From Leucobacter luti (GTDB taxonomy: Bacteria > Actinomycetota > Actinomycetes > Actinomycetales > Microbacteriaceae), in contig NZ_SHKI01000004.1 of the NCBI RefSeq assembly GCF_004217175.1, positions 310,001 through 374,000 of the forward strand: 64,000 bases of DNA, read 5' to 3'. Under the pieces are notes generated by a model. That model did not search any database and was not told the origin of the DNA. It saw only the letters and a list, made by a program, of their open reading frames with translations. The position numbers and the translations under genes are program-made. Position 1 is the first letter of the stretch. Each line of letters opens with the position of its first letter. Positions 44,307 to 51,232 of the stretch are shown here, piece by piece.

Positions 44307-44315
44307 TTATCCACA
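44307..44315 (+). promoter_or_regulatory. DnaA box (TTATCCACA), copy 2
   Basis: Second exact consensus match, same orientation as the one at 44214, and 16 bases upstream of the candidate -35 box of the WXG100 gene. Confidence 0.6.
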
Positions 44316-44330
44316 GCATTCGAGAGGCCA

Positions 44331-44360
44331 TTGCCGGGGCCGCGAGCACCCGCCTACGTT
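44331..44360 (+). promoter_or_regulatory. Candidate promoter of the WXG100 gene
   Basis: TTGCCG and TACGTT are separated by 18 bases and lie about 60 bases before the start codon. The ribosome binding site GAGGAGG is at 44404-44410. Confidence 0.45.
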
Positions 44361-44418
44361 GTGTAGAGCAGCGTCGCTCGTCCCGGGCGCCGCGTTACTC
44401 ACCGAGGAGGTCACCGAG

Positions 44419-44700
44419 ATGTCGCGAATACTCTCAACCGAGGAAGCCAAATCAGCGATTCGACAGATCCAGTCGATCGTAGGCGGCGGGTTCGCTGATC
44501 AGATCGCGCGATTGGACGCGCAGGGACGCATCCTGTCTGATCCAAGCGTGTGGGACGGACCGCTCGCGGCAGAGTTCCGGGGCTCCGTATGGCCTGAGAC
44601 TAAGGCCGCGCTCGACACTGCAAAAAATGAGCTCGAGCAGCTCCGCACTCAGTTGGAGAAGATCTCGCAGAACATATTTGCGGCCGGCGGTGCGCAGTGA
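44419..44700 (+). CDS. WXG100-family (ESAT-6-like) secreted protein
   Basis: This 93-residue protein has the size and helical-hairpin pattern of WXG100 proteins. W-D-G (residues 45-47, in DPSVWDGPLAAEFRG) gives the turn, with flanking helices from EEAKSAIRQIQSIVGGGFADQIARL and TKAALDTAKNELEQLRTQLEKISQNIFAAGG. The ATG at 44419 has a strong GAGGAGG eight bases upstream. Such proteins are exported as dimers by FtsK/SpoIIIE ATPases; the EssC-like gene diverges from it. No second WXG100 gene is adjacent, so a homodimer is likely. Confidence 0.85.
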   Translation: MSRILSTEEAKSAIRQIQSIVGGGFADQIARLDAQGRILSDPSVWDGPLAAEFRGSVWPETKAALDTAKNELEQLRTQLEKISQNIFAAGGAQ

Positions 44701-44822
44701 GCCCGGGTGCGCAGAGCGCAGCCCTCGGGGCGGGACGCCGCCGAATCGCTGATGCGTGCGCAGTTCTCCGGGCGCCGCGCGTCGCCCGTGCACCGGGGCG
44801 GCTGCGCGGCAGAAGACTCGGA

Positions 44823-45326
44823 CTACGTCGCCGGGCGAAGCGCGAGGTAGGCTTCGCGAAGCGCTGGGTAGTACATATCAAAACCTGGTTGTTCGGTGCC
44901 CTCGGTCGCGGCGACAAGCAGGTCAAGGTAGAACTCCCAGCCCGGCCCCACGTCCCCAATCTCGGCGTCCGCATCAAGGTGGTGCACGAAGCGGAGCAGC
45001 GTGTCTTCGTCGCCGTCCGCTTCGAGGAAGAGATCGAGTTCCCAGCTGCCGTATTCGTCGACCGTGTGCAGCGCAAGCCTGTTCGGGGCGTCACACGCGA
45101 GGATTCGGGCGCGGATCGCCGGCATGCTCTCCTCGAAACGCATCCGGATGCGCACGCTCCCGCCAGCCCTGCCGTCCCCCTCCCAGGGGCCGAACCACTG
45201 CTCAGTCAGCTCAGCGTTCGTGAGGTACTCCCAGGCCTCGGCGATTGGCAGCGCCAACGAGCGCGCCAGCACCAGGTCAAGGCCGCGCGCGGTTTTCACC
45301 AGGCGTCCGCTTGCCTCCATAGTCAT
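44823..45326 (-). CDS. SRPBCC/AHSA1-family protein
   Basis: This 167-residue protein has the START-like fold of the AHSA1/CalC group: LARSLALPIAEAWEYLTNAELTEQWFGPWEGD at the N-terminal part, RIRMRFEESMPAIRARILACDAPNRLALHTV in the middle and GPGWEFYLDLLVAATEG in the final helix. It binds a hydrophobic ligand; members range from Hsp90 activators to stress and detoxification proteins. AGGGGAA precedes the start at 45326. It is divergent from the ABC-F gene and separate from the secretion locus. Confidence 0.85.
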   Translation of the reverse strand: MTMEASGRLVKTARGLDLVLARSLALPIAEAWEYLTNAELTEQWFGPWEGDGRAGGSVRIRMRFEESMPAIRARILACDAPNRLALHTVDEYGSWELDLFLEADGDEDTLLRFVHHLDADAEIGDVGPGWEFYLDLLVAATEGTEQPGFDMYYPALREAYLALRPAT

Positions 45327-45433
45327 GGTGGTTCCCCTCTGTTGTCATCTGTAGCGTACTCGGGCATGACCGTGGGGCACGCCTCGACTCACGCGTGCGG
45401 GCACTCTCACAGCCAGCGACGTGCACTCCGGGG

Positions 45434-45464
45434 TTGCAGGGACCCGGTGTACATGACATACAAT
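45434..45464 (+). promoter_or_regulatory. Weak candidate promoter for the ABC-F gene
   Basis: TTGCAG (45434-45439) and TACAAT (45459-45464) are separated by 19 bases and precede the ABC-F start by about 155 bases. The spacing is longer than ideal. No convincing short leader peptide with its own ribosome binding site was found in the leader. Confidence 0.3.
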
Positions 45465-45619
45465 CTCCGGTGTGAAGAGCTAACGTTTCCTCCATTCCGC
45501 GCGAGAGGCGCCGGATCCCCGCGCGTCATCGAGCCGCGGCGAAAACTGACGGGCAGCACCTCCCGTCTGATCTGGCAGAGCCCCGCGGAGTCACACGTTC
45601 ACGCTGAGAGGCCGCAGTC

Positions 45620-47746
45620 ATGCCGGCACCACATTCTTCTGAGTCTCGTTCGCACCCGGGCGGCGCGTCCGCTGTCCGAGCTGCACACTCCCACACCGCC
45701 CCCAGTGCGGGCGCGGCGAGTCGTGCCGCCGCCTACGCAGCCTCCCCGGTTGCGGCGAGTTCCCGCGCCGCCCACCTGGTGGTCGACGGTGTTTCGCTCA
45801 GCTACGCGGGTCGGCGAGTGCTGAGCGACATCACGTTCACCGCCCGTGCCGGGGATCGAATTGGGATCATCGGCGAGAACGGGACGGGTAAATCGACGCT
45901 CCTGCGAATTCTCGCGGGAGATCTCGCACCGAGCAGCGGCACGGTCAGCGTTCCGGAATCCGTGGGTCTGCTCCAACAAGAGCTTCCCTACGCTGACCAC
46001 GATTCGATCGCCCGTGTCCTCGACGACGCGCAAGCCGGGGCTGTATCGGCCCTCGCAGCGGTCGAGCGGCTCGGCAGCGAGTTTGCGGCAGCACCTCAGG
46101 ATGCGGGAGTCGCCGATGCGTACTCGACAGCGCTGGAGGACGCCGAGCGTCTGGGAGCCTGGGCCGCCGGCGCGCACCGCGGCGAGGTGATGACCGGGCT
46201 GGGTCTTGGCGGGTTCCCCGAGACACGAACCATCGGTGCGCTCTCGGGAGGACAACGGAGGCGACTGGCGCTCGCCGCGGTCCTGCTCGCGGCGCCGCAC
46301 ACACTGCTGCTCGATGAACCCTCAAACCACCTCGACGACGGCTCCGCCGAGTACGTCGAGCGAGTGCTGCACGATTGGCCCGGGATCGTGTTCCTCGCGA
46401 GCCACGATCGAACGCTGCTCGATGCGGTGACGACGCGGATCCTCGATCTCGACCCGCTCCCCGTGCCCGCCCGGAGTCTCGCCGACGCGACGCCCGCGGC
46501 AGACGAGGCCGCATCCGGGCTGGCAGCCGCCCGTGCGGGGACGCTCGGAGCGCTCACGAGGAATTCCACGGGAATGCGGACGGTCGGCAATGTCCCGCGA
46601 GTGAACGATCTCACCGATCCGCAGAGACGGTCTGAGAGCCCGCACACGGACGACCCGGGATCGGGGTTCGGAATCAGGCTCTGGGGCGTCGGCTACTCAG
46701 CAGCTCGCACCGAACGCAAGGCCGAGCTCGCCCGCTGGCGCGCGCGGTACGAGGCAGAGCAGCGGGAGGTCGCCGCCCTCACGCACGAGGTCGAGGTCGG
46801 TTCCCGAGAGGTGAACCGGAAGCACGAGTCGAAGTCGGAGAGCCGGATCACCCGGAAGTTCTACGCCGACAAGGACGCCAAGGTCACTGCGCGGCGCGCG
46901 CGCAACGCGCGAGTGCGCCTCGAACAGCTCGAGCGCGACCGGGTGCGGCGCCCGCCCGAGCCGCTGCGGTTCGCCGGGTTCACCGGAATCGCCGCTCCCT
47001 CCACACCAGCCGCGCGCACGCCCACGATCACACCCCCAGACACGGCCCAAGCCACGCCCACGGCCACGGCCCAAGCCACACCCACGCCCACGGCCCAAGC
47101 CACACCCACAACCACAGCCCCGGTCACCGGGGATGTCGCCGCTGCCCAGGTCCGGGACACGGGCGTCGGAGTGGGAGGCGACCTCCAATCGGTGCTCGCC
47201 GCACACCGGGTTGCGCTCTCAGGGCGGCTCGCGCCGGTGTCGTTCGCGCTCGGTTCCGGTGGGCGGCTCCTGCTCGCTGGCGCAAACGGGTCAGGAAAAT
47301 CCACGCTCCTCGCGATCCTCGCGGGCGAGCTCCCCGCGGGCAACGGCCGTGTCACGAGGACCGCTCGCGTGGGCTATCTTCCTCAGGAAGTGACGTTCGC
47401 GCGGCCGGAACGAACCGCGGCCCAGCACTACGAGGACAGCGTTGGTATCGCGCGGGCGGAAGCGCGCCCGCTCGAAGCTACGGGGCTGCTCGCGCGGCGG
47501 GACCTCGCCCGGCAGGTGGGGCACCTCAGCGTCGGACAGCGCCGGCGCCTCGCGCTCGCCGCGCTCGTCGCCGATCCACCGCCCGTGCTCATCCTCGACG
47601 AGCCCACAAACCATCTCTCACTCACCCTCGTCGAGGAGCTCGAAGCCGCACTTGCCGAGTACCCGGGAGCACTCCTGGTGGCTTCCCACGATCGCTGGCT
47701 CCGCAGCCGCTGGACCGGCGACGTACTCACCATCAGCGGGGCCTGA
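45620..47746 (+). CDS. ABC-F family ATPase (ribosome-associated, antibiotic-resistance-type candidate)
   Basis: This 708-residue protein has two ABC domains and no membrane helices. An Ala/Ser-rich N-terminal extension of about 50 residues precedes domain 1, which has Walker A GENGTGKST (near 95), signature LSGGQRRRLALAAVLL and Walker B LLLDEPSNHLDD. The linker near 330-520 contains Arg/Glu-rich helical segments (KAELARWRARYEAEQREVAAL) and a low-complexity TAQATPT repeat. Domain 2 has GANGSGKST, LSVGQRRRLALAALV and LILDEPTNHLS. ABC-F proteins bind the ribosome E site; actinomycete members often give resistance to macrolides, lincosamides or streptogramins. The repeat-rich linker makes subfamily assignment uncertain. 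Confidence 0.88.
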   Translation: MPAPHSSESRSHPGGASAVRAAHSHTAPSAGAASRAAAYAASPVAASSRAAHLVVDGVSLSYAGRRVLSDITFTARAGDRIGIIGENGTGKSTLLRILAGDLAPSSGTVSVPESVGLLQQELPYADHDSIARVLDDAQAGAVSALAAVERLGSEFAAAPQDAGVADAYSTALEDAERLGAWAAGAHRGEVMTGLGLGGFPETRTIGALSGGQRRRLALAAVLLAAPHTLLLDEPSNHLDDGSAEYVERVLHDWPGIVFLASHDRTLLDAVTTRILDLDPLPVPARSLADATPAADEAASGLAAARAGTLGALTRNSTGMRTVGNVPRVNDLTDPQRRSESPHTDDPGSGFGIRLWGVGYSAARTERKAELARWRARYEAEQREVAALTHEVEVGSREVNRKHESKSESRITRKFYADKDAKVTARRARNARVRLEQLERDRVRRPPEPLRFAGFTGIAAPSTPAARTPTITPPDTAQATPTATAQATPTPTAQATPTTTAPVTGDVAAAQVRDTGVGVGGDLQSVLAAHRVALSGRLAPVSFALGSGGRLLLAGANGSGKSTLLAILAGELPAGNGRVTRTARVGYLPQEVTFARPERTAAQHYEDSVGIARAEARPLEATGLLARRDLARQVGHLSVGQRRRLALAALVADPPPVLILDEPTNHLSLTLVEELEAALAEYPGALLVASHDRWLRSRWTGDVLTISGA

Positions 47747-47933
47747 GCCCGGGCAGCAGAGTTCGGCATGCCGAAGCCTTCAACCCGATGAGCCGAAAGG
47801 AGCAACTCCGCCAGTTCGAACGCCTGAGCAACGCGCTTCCTAAGCTCCGAGCGAGGTTCTCCCTCCCCCGCGAAACTTGTTACGTTTGCTGCTTATGCGC
47901 AATTCTTGCGCGGGGATAGCAGGGGGAATATCA
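47747..47933. other. Intergenic region with a 14-bp palindrome and weak short frame
   Basis: TTCGGCATGCCGAA (47762-47775) is a perfect palindrome just after the ABC-F stop and may be part of a terminator. A 43-codon frame (47788-47919, start context with AAAGGAG inside it rather than before it) runs through the rest; I do not consider it a gene on present evidence. Confidence 0.5.
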
Positions 47934-48656
47934 GTGAGCGAGATTAATATCGCGAACCCACATGAATACGACCATCGGCACGCGGACGTGTCGTCTGGCT
48001 GGCTGCGGGCCACCGTGTTCGGCGCGATGGACGGCCTCGTATCAAATGTGGGTCTGATCGCGGGTATTGCTGCGGCCGGGGCGTCCCCCGGAATGGTCGT
48101 GGTCACCGGCGTCTCCGGCCTCATCGCCGGCGCGATCTCTATGGCGCTCGGAGAATTCACCTCGGTCCGCACCGCGAACGAGCAACTCGACGCAGAGGTG
48201 CGCACCGAGCGCGAGGCGCACACCCGCAACCCCGCGGGCGAGCAGGCCGAGCTCGCCCTCCTCTTCCAGCGGCTCGGCATGACCGACGAAATCGCCACGA
48301 CCGCGGCGAGCCAGGTGCACACCAACAGCGAACAGGCTGTCCGGGTCCACCTCGCGCACGAGCTCGGTCTGAGCCCCGAAGAGAAGCCGTCGCCGATGGT
48401 CGCGGCGGTCTCGTCGCTGCTCTCGTTCAGCGTCGGCGCACTCATCCCGATCCTGCCGTTCCTGTTCGGGTTCGGATCCCTCGGCTGGGGTCTCGCCTTC
48501 GGCGGACTCGGCCTGCTCCTCGCGGGTGGCCTCGCCGCGCGCACCACCCGCCGGAACTGGATCGTGGGCGCGATCCGCCAGCTCACGTTCGGCGGCATCG
48601 CCGTGCTTGTCACCTACACGATTGGCAAGCTCCTCGGCGTCTCAGGCATCGGCTAG
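47934..48656 (+). CDS. VIT1/CCC1-family transporter (iron/manganese)
   Basis: This 240-residue membrane protein has the VIT pattern: HRHADVSSGWLRATVFGAMDGLVSNVGLIAGIAAAG (first helix with the conserved D-G-L-V-S-N), SGLIAGAISMALGEFTSV, and three C-terminal helices. A cytoplasmic metal-binding helical region (ANEQLDAEVRTEREAHT) follows helix 2. It would export Fe2+ or Mn2+ from the cytoplasm. I chose GTG 47934 with AGGGGGAA upstream; an ATG at 47895 is also in frame. Confidence 0.87.
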   Translation: MSEINIANPHEYDHRHADVSSGWLRATVFGAMDGLVSNVGLIAGIAAAGASPGMVVVTGVSGLIAGAISMALGEFTSVRTANEQLDAEVRTEREAHTRNPAGEQAELALLFQRLGMTDEIATTAASQVHTNSEQAVRVHLAHELGLSPEEKPSPMVAAVSSLLSFSVGALIPILPFLFGFGSLGWGLAFGGLGLLLAGGLAARTTRRNWIVGAIRQLTFGGIAVLVTYTIGKLLGVSGIG

Positions 48657-48737
48657 CCCGCCCGGGCGAGGGTCCCGGGAGGGTGCCCCGCAAGGAACCC
48701 TGATCGGGGGAGCTCGCGCACGCCGTAGGCTATTCCC

Positions 48738-49073
48738 ATGCCCAGCCCCGAGTTCGTCGACGCAGCGCTCGCGGTGGTGGCGAAAATCCCCGCGGGACGC
48801 GTGATGACCTACGGCGACGTGGCCCTCGCGATCGGTTCGAACGCACCCCGCGCGATCGGTCGGGTCATGGCCCTGTACGGCCACGGCACGCACTGGTGGC
48901 GCGTGGTCCCGGCAAGCGGGCTCCCACCGCAGGGGCACGCCGCACTCGCGCTCCCCCGCTACCTCGAAGAGGGCACCCCGATCCGGCGCGCCACCGCGCG
49001 CGAATACCGGATCGCCCTCTCAGCGGCCAGGCTCCCGTACACGCACGAAATCTACTCGGAGGTGGCGCTATGA
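48738..49073 (+). CDS. Alkyltransferase-like (ATL) protein, MGMT DNA-binding domain
   Basis: This 111-residue protein is only the C-terminal DNA-binding domain of O6-alkylguanine transferases: VAKIPAGRVMTYGDVALAIG, RAIGRVMALYGHGTHWWRVVPASGLPP. The alkyl-acceptor motif P-C-H-R is absent; the position reads W-W-R-V-V. ATL proteins bind O6-alkylguanine in DNA and flag it for nucleotide excision repair. The stop overlaps the ATG of the next gene by ATGA, so the two are coupled. Confidence 0.86.
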   Translation: MPSPEFVDAALAVVAKIPAGRVMTYGDVALAIGSNAPRAIGRVMALYGHGTHWWRVVPASGLPPQGHAALALPRYLEEGTPIRRATAREYRIALSAARLPYTHEIYSEVAL

Positions 49074-50029
49074 GCGACGACCAGACGACCGTCCCAGCCG
49101 CCCCCGCGGAGGCGCCTCTGCCCGCCGCTGAAACACCCGCCCCGGATCCCGCCGCCGAAACACCCGCCCCGGATCCCGCCGCCAAAACACCCGCGCCGGA
49201 TCCCGGAGCGGATCCCGAGGCGACGCCCGCGGCTGACCCTGCGGCAGGGTCCACGCCCCTTCGCCTCGGGTTCGCCCGCGGGATCGCGCCGAGCACCTGG
49301 GCGCAGCGCTGGGAGACCGTGACGGGAGCGCCGCTCGAGCTCGCGCCCGTCAACGTGGCCTTCGGCCGGCCTGCCCAGCTCGACTGCGACGTGATGCTCG
49401 AGCGCGCGCTCCCGGACCACCGCCCGGCGGGATCGTCCGGGGAGGATCGCACGCGGCACGCACTCCGCCTCTACACCGAGACGATCACGCTCGTGGTTCC
49501 CGCTGACCACGAGCTCGCGAAGCGCGAGTCGCTCGCGCTCAGCAAGGTTGCCGACGTGCACCTGCTCGACCACCCGTTTCACCCGGAGGCCTGGCCGGCA
49601 GCCCAGCCGTGGGCCGACCCGAGCTGGACGCCGCGCACGGTGCCCGACGCGCTCGCGCTCGTCGCAACCGGTGCAGGCGCGATCCTGCTTCCCACGCTCC
49701 TTGCGCGGCACCTCGTCGACAAGCGCCAGCACGCGATGATCCCGGTCACCGACGCCGACGAGCTCCCCCGCACCGCCGTGTGGGCGAGCTGGGCAGTGGA
49801 GCGCGACGCGCCAGACGTTCAGCAGCTCATCGGAGTGATTCGAGGCCGCACCGCGCGCAGCTCGCGCTCGAACACCGAGTCGGCGGACGCCGCCGAGGCT
49901 GTCCCCGCGAAGAAACGCAAAGCCGCAGCGAAGCCGGCGAAGAGCAGCAAGCCCGGGCCCAAACCGGGCTCGCGCGGCGCACAGCTCGCGGCGACTCGCA
50001 AGAAGCCGCCGCACCGGCGCAAGCGCTAG
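49070..50029 (+). CDS. LysR-type effector-binding-domain protein lacking an HTH, with Pro/Ala-rich and Lys-rich ends
   Basis: This 319-residue protein starts with a Pro/Ala-rich segment containing repeated AETPAPDPA units (about 1-60), then LRLGFARGIAPSTWAQRWETVTGAPLELAPVNVAFG and a periplasmic-binding-like domain of about 180 residues as in LysR regulators (TLVVPADHELAKRESLALSKVADVHLLDHP, GAGAILLPTLLARHL). The usual N-terminal winged HTH is missing. The C-terminus is basic and histone-like: KKRKAAAKPAKSSKPGPKPG and a final KKPPHRRKR. It may bind DNA non-specifically through this tail and sense a ligand. Coupling to the ATL gene suggests a link with DNA metabolism, which is speculative. Confidence 0.75.
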   Translation: MSDDQTTVPAAPAEAPLPAAETPAPDPAAETPAPDPAAKTPAPDPGADPEATPAADPAAGSTPLRLGFARGIAPSTWAQRWETVTGAPLELAPVNVAFGRPAQLDCDVMLERALPDHRPAGSSGEDRTRHALRLYTETITLVVPADHELAKRESLALSKVADVHLLDHPFHPEAWPAAQPWADPSWTPRTVPDALALVATGAGAILLPTLLARHLVDKRQHAMIPVTDADELPRTAVWASWAVERDAPDVQQLIGVIRGRTARSSRSNTESADAAEAVPAKKRKAAAKPAKSSKPGPKPGSRGAQLAATRKKPPHRRKR

Positions 50030-50037
50030 CGCTAGCG

Positions 50038-50073
50038 GCTCGGCCGCCGCGGGCCGCTCGGCCGCCGCGGGCC
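50038..50073. repeat. 18-bp direct repeat, two copies
   Basis: GCTCGGCCGCCGCGGGCC occurs twice head to tail (50038-50055 and 50056-50073) in the GC-rich gap between two convergent genes; related CGGGCCGC segments continue to 50170. Confidence 0.8.
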
Positions 50074-50178
50074 GCGACAGCGGGGCGAGTTCGCGTGCCA
50101 CGGGCCGCGGACGGCCACGGGCCTCAATCGCGGACGGCAGGTGCGAGCCACGGGCCGCAATCGCGGGCCGCGCCCCCG

Positions 50179-51072
50179 TTACAGCTGAGCGGCCGGAACG
50201 TCGAAGGTGGCGCAGGCCGTGGGGCCCTGCTCGTAGCCGATCTGGAACCAGCGCTGGCGCTGCTCCGAGGTGCCGTGCGTGAACCCCTCGGGGTTCACCG
50301 TCACACCGGCGGACTCCATAATGTGGTCGTCGCCCACGGCAGCCGCCGCGCTCATCGCGTCCGCGATCTGCTGCTGCGTGACGGGCTTCAAGAACGGAAC
50401 CCCCTGGTCGTCGGTGACCGTCGAGGCGTTCTGCACCCAGGCACCGGCGAAGCAGTCAGCCTGCAGTTCCAGCCGCACGGAGCTCGACGCCGCGCCCGAC
50501 TCGCGGCCGACACTCTGAAGCGTGCCGATCAGGTTTGAGATGTGGTGGCCCCACTCGTGCGCGAGCACGTACATCTGCGACAGCGAGCCGTTCGAGGCGC
50601 CGTAGTCCTGGCTCAGCGTGTCGAAGAATGCCACGTCGATGTAGATCGTCTCGTCCGCCGGGCAGTAGAACGGGCCGGTCGCGGCAGACGCCGCGCCGCA
50701 GCCGGACTGGGTCTGGCCGCTGAACAACACGACGGGGGCGGGGGCACGGTAGTTGCCGACCTGCGTGGCCCAGTAGCGATCGAGCGAGTCGCTCGCCGCG
50801 GTCATGCGGCACTCGACGTCGCGGTTCGCGTCAGCCCCAGACTCGCAGCCCTCGACCGTGCCAGACGCGGTCTCGGAGATCGCGCTGCCCGAGCCGAGCG
50901 CCTGGTTGATCGCGGGCGCGAACATGTTGAGGTTCACACCGAACAGCTGGGATCCGAGGGCGAGCAGCAGCGCGATTCCCACGCCCCCGCCGGCGATCAT
51001 GCCGCCGCGGCGAGCGCCGCTGCGCTTCGACACCTTGCTCGTGTCGATCTGCACGTTGTCGTTAAACGTCAC
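50179..51072 (-). CDS. Membrane-anchored neutral zinc metallopeptidase (YpfJ/KPN_00809 family)
   Basis: This 297-residue protein has a cytoplasmic N-terminus, one transmembrane helix (MIAGGGVGIALLLALGSQLF, residues about 25-44) and an extracytoplasmic peptidase domain with LSQMYVLAHEWGHHISNLIG (the HExGHH zinc motif near residue 170) and ELQADCFAGAW, the glutamate-containing third-ligand region. FYCPADETIYIDVAFF is also typical of the family. It is probably an envelope protease; substrates are unknown. The start at 51072 is the first good ATG and gives a normal N-terminus. Confidence 0.9.
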   Translation of the reverse strand: MTFNDNVQIDTSKVSKRSGARRGGMIAGGGVGIALLLALGSQLFGVNLNMFAPAINQALGSGSAISETASGTVEGCESGADANRDVECRMTAASDSLDRYWATQVGNYRAPAPVVLFSGQTQSGCGAASAATGPFYCPADETIYIDVAFFDTLSQDYGASNGSLSQMYVLAHEWGHHISNLIGTLQSVGRESGAASSSVRLELQADCFAGAWVQNASTVTDDQGVPFLKPVTQQQIADAMSAAAAVGDDHIMESAGVTVNPEGFTHGTSEQRQRWFQIGYEQGPTACATFDVPAAQL

Positions 51073-51232
51073 CGGTACCCCAATCCCGCGATTTCAGATG
51101 CCCGGCCCCGCGATCCGGTGCGGCGAGGCTGAGCTGTTCCCTGGTGCCGAGTGTAGTGGGTGTTGAGACGCCGAATGGGCGCCCCGCGTGTGCGAGACGC
51201 CCATCGTTCACGGACCGGGTGTGTGCGTCGCG

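Larger units (their letters stand above)
44076..44418. promoter_or_regulatory. Divergent promoter region with DnaA boxes (343 bases)
   Basis: I see no gene between the EssC-like gene and the WXG100 gene. The region contains two exact TTATCCACA sequences (44214-44222 and 44307-44315, same orientation, 93 bases apart), a third related one on the minus strand (CCGTCCACA, about 44265-44273), and a candidate WXG100 promoter: TTGCCG (44331-44336), 18 bases, TACGTT (44355-44360). The EssC-like promoter must be in the left part, but I cannot place it with confidence. Confidence 0.65.

Noticed and set aside
44076..44418. Replication origin, suggested by DnaA boxes
   Set aside because: Only two or three boxes, no AT-rich unwinding element, and no dnaA, dnaN, gyrase or parAB genes nearby; regulatory boxes are more likely.
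45366..45619. Leader peptide for ribosome-mediated attenuation of the ABC-F gene
   Set aside because: The ATGs present open into one long frame that runs into the ABC-F gene, with no short stop-bounded peptide and no attenuator pair of hairpins visible.
47788..47919. 43-codon open frame between the ABC-F and VIT-family genes
   Set aside because: No ribosome binding site before its ATG, no recognisable motif, and it overlaps the likely promoter of the next gene.
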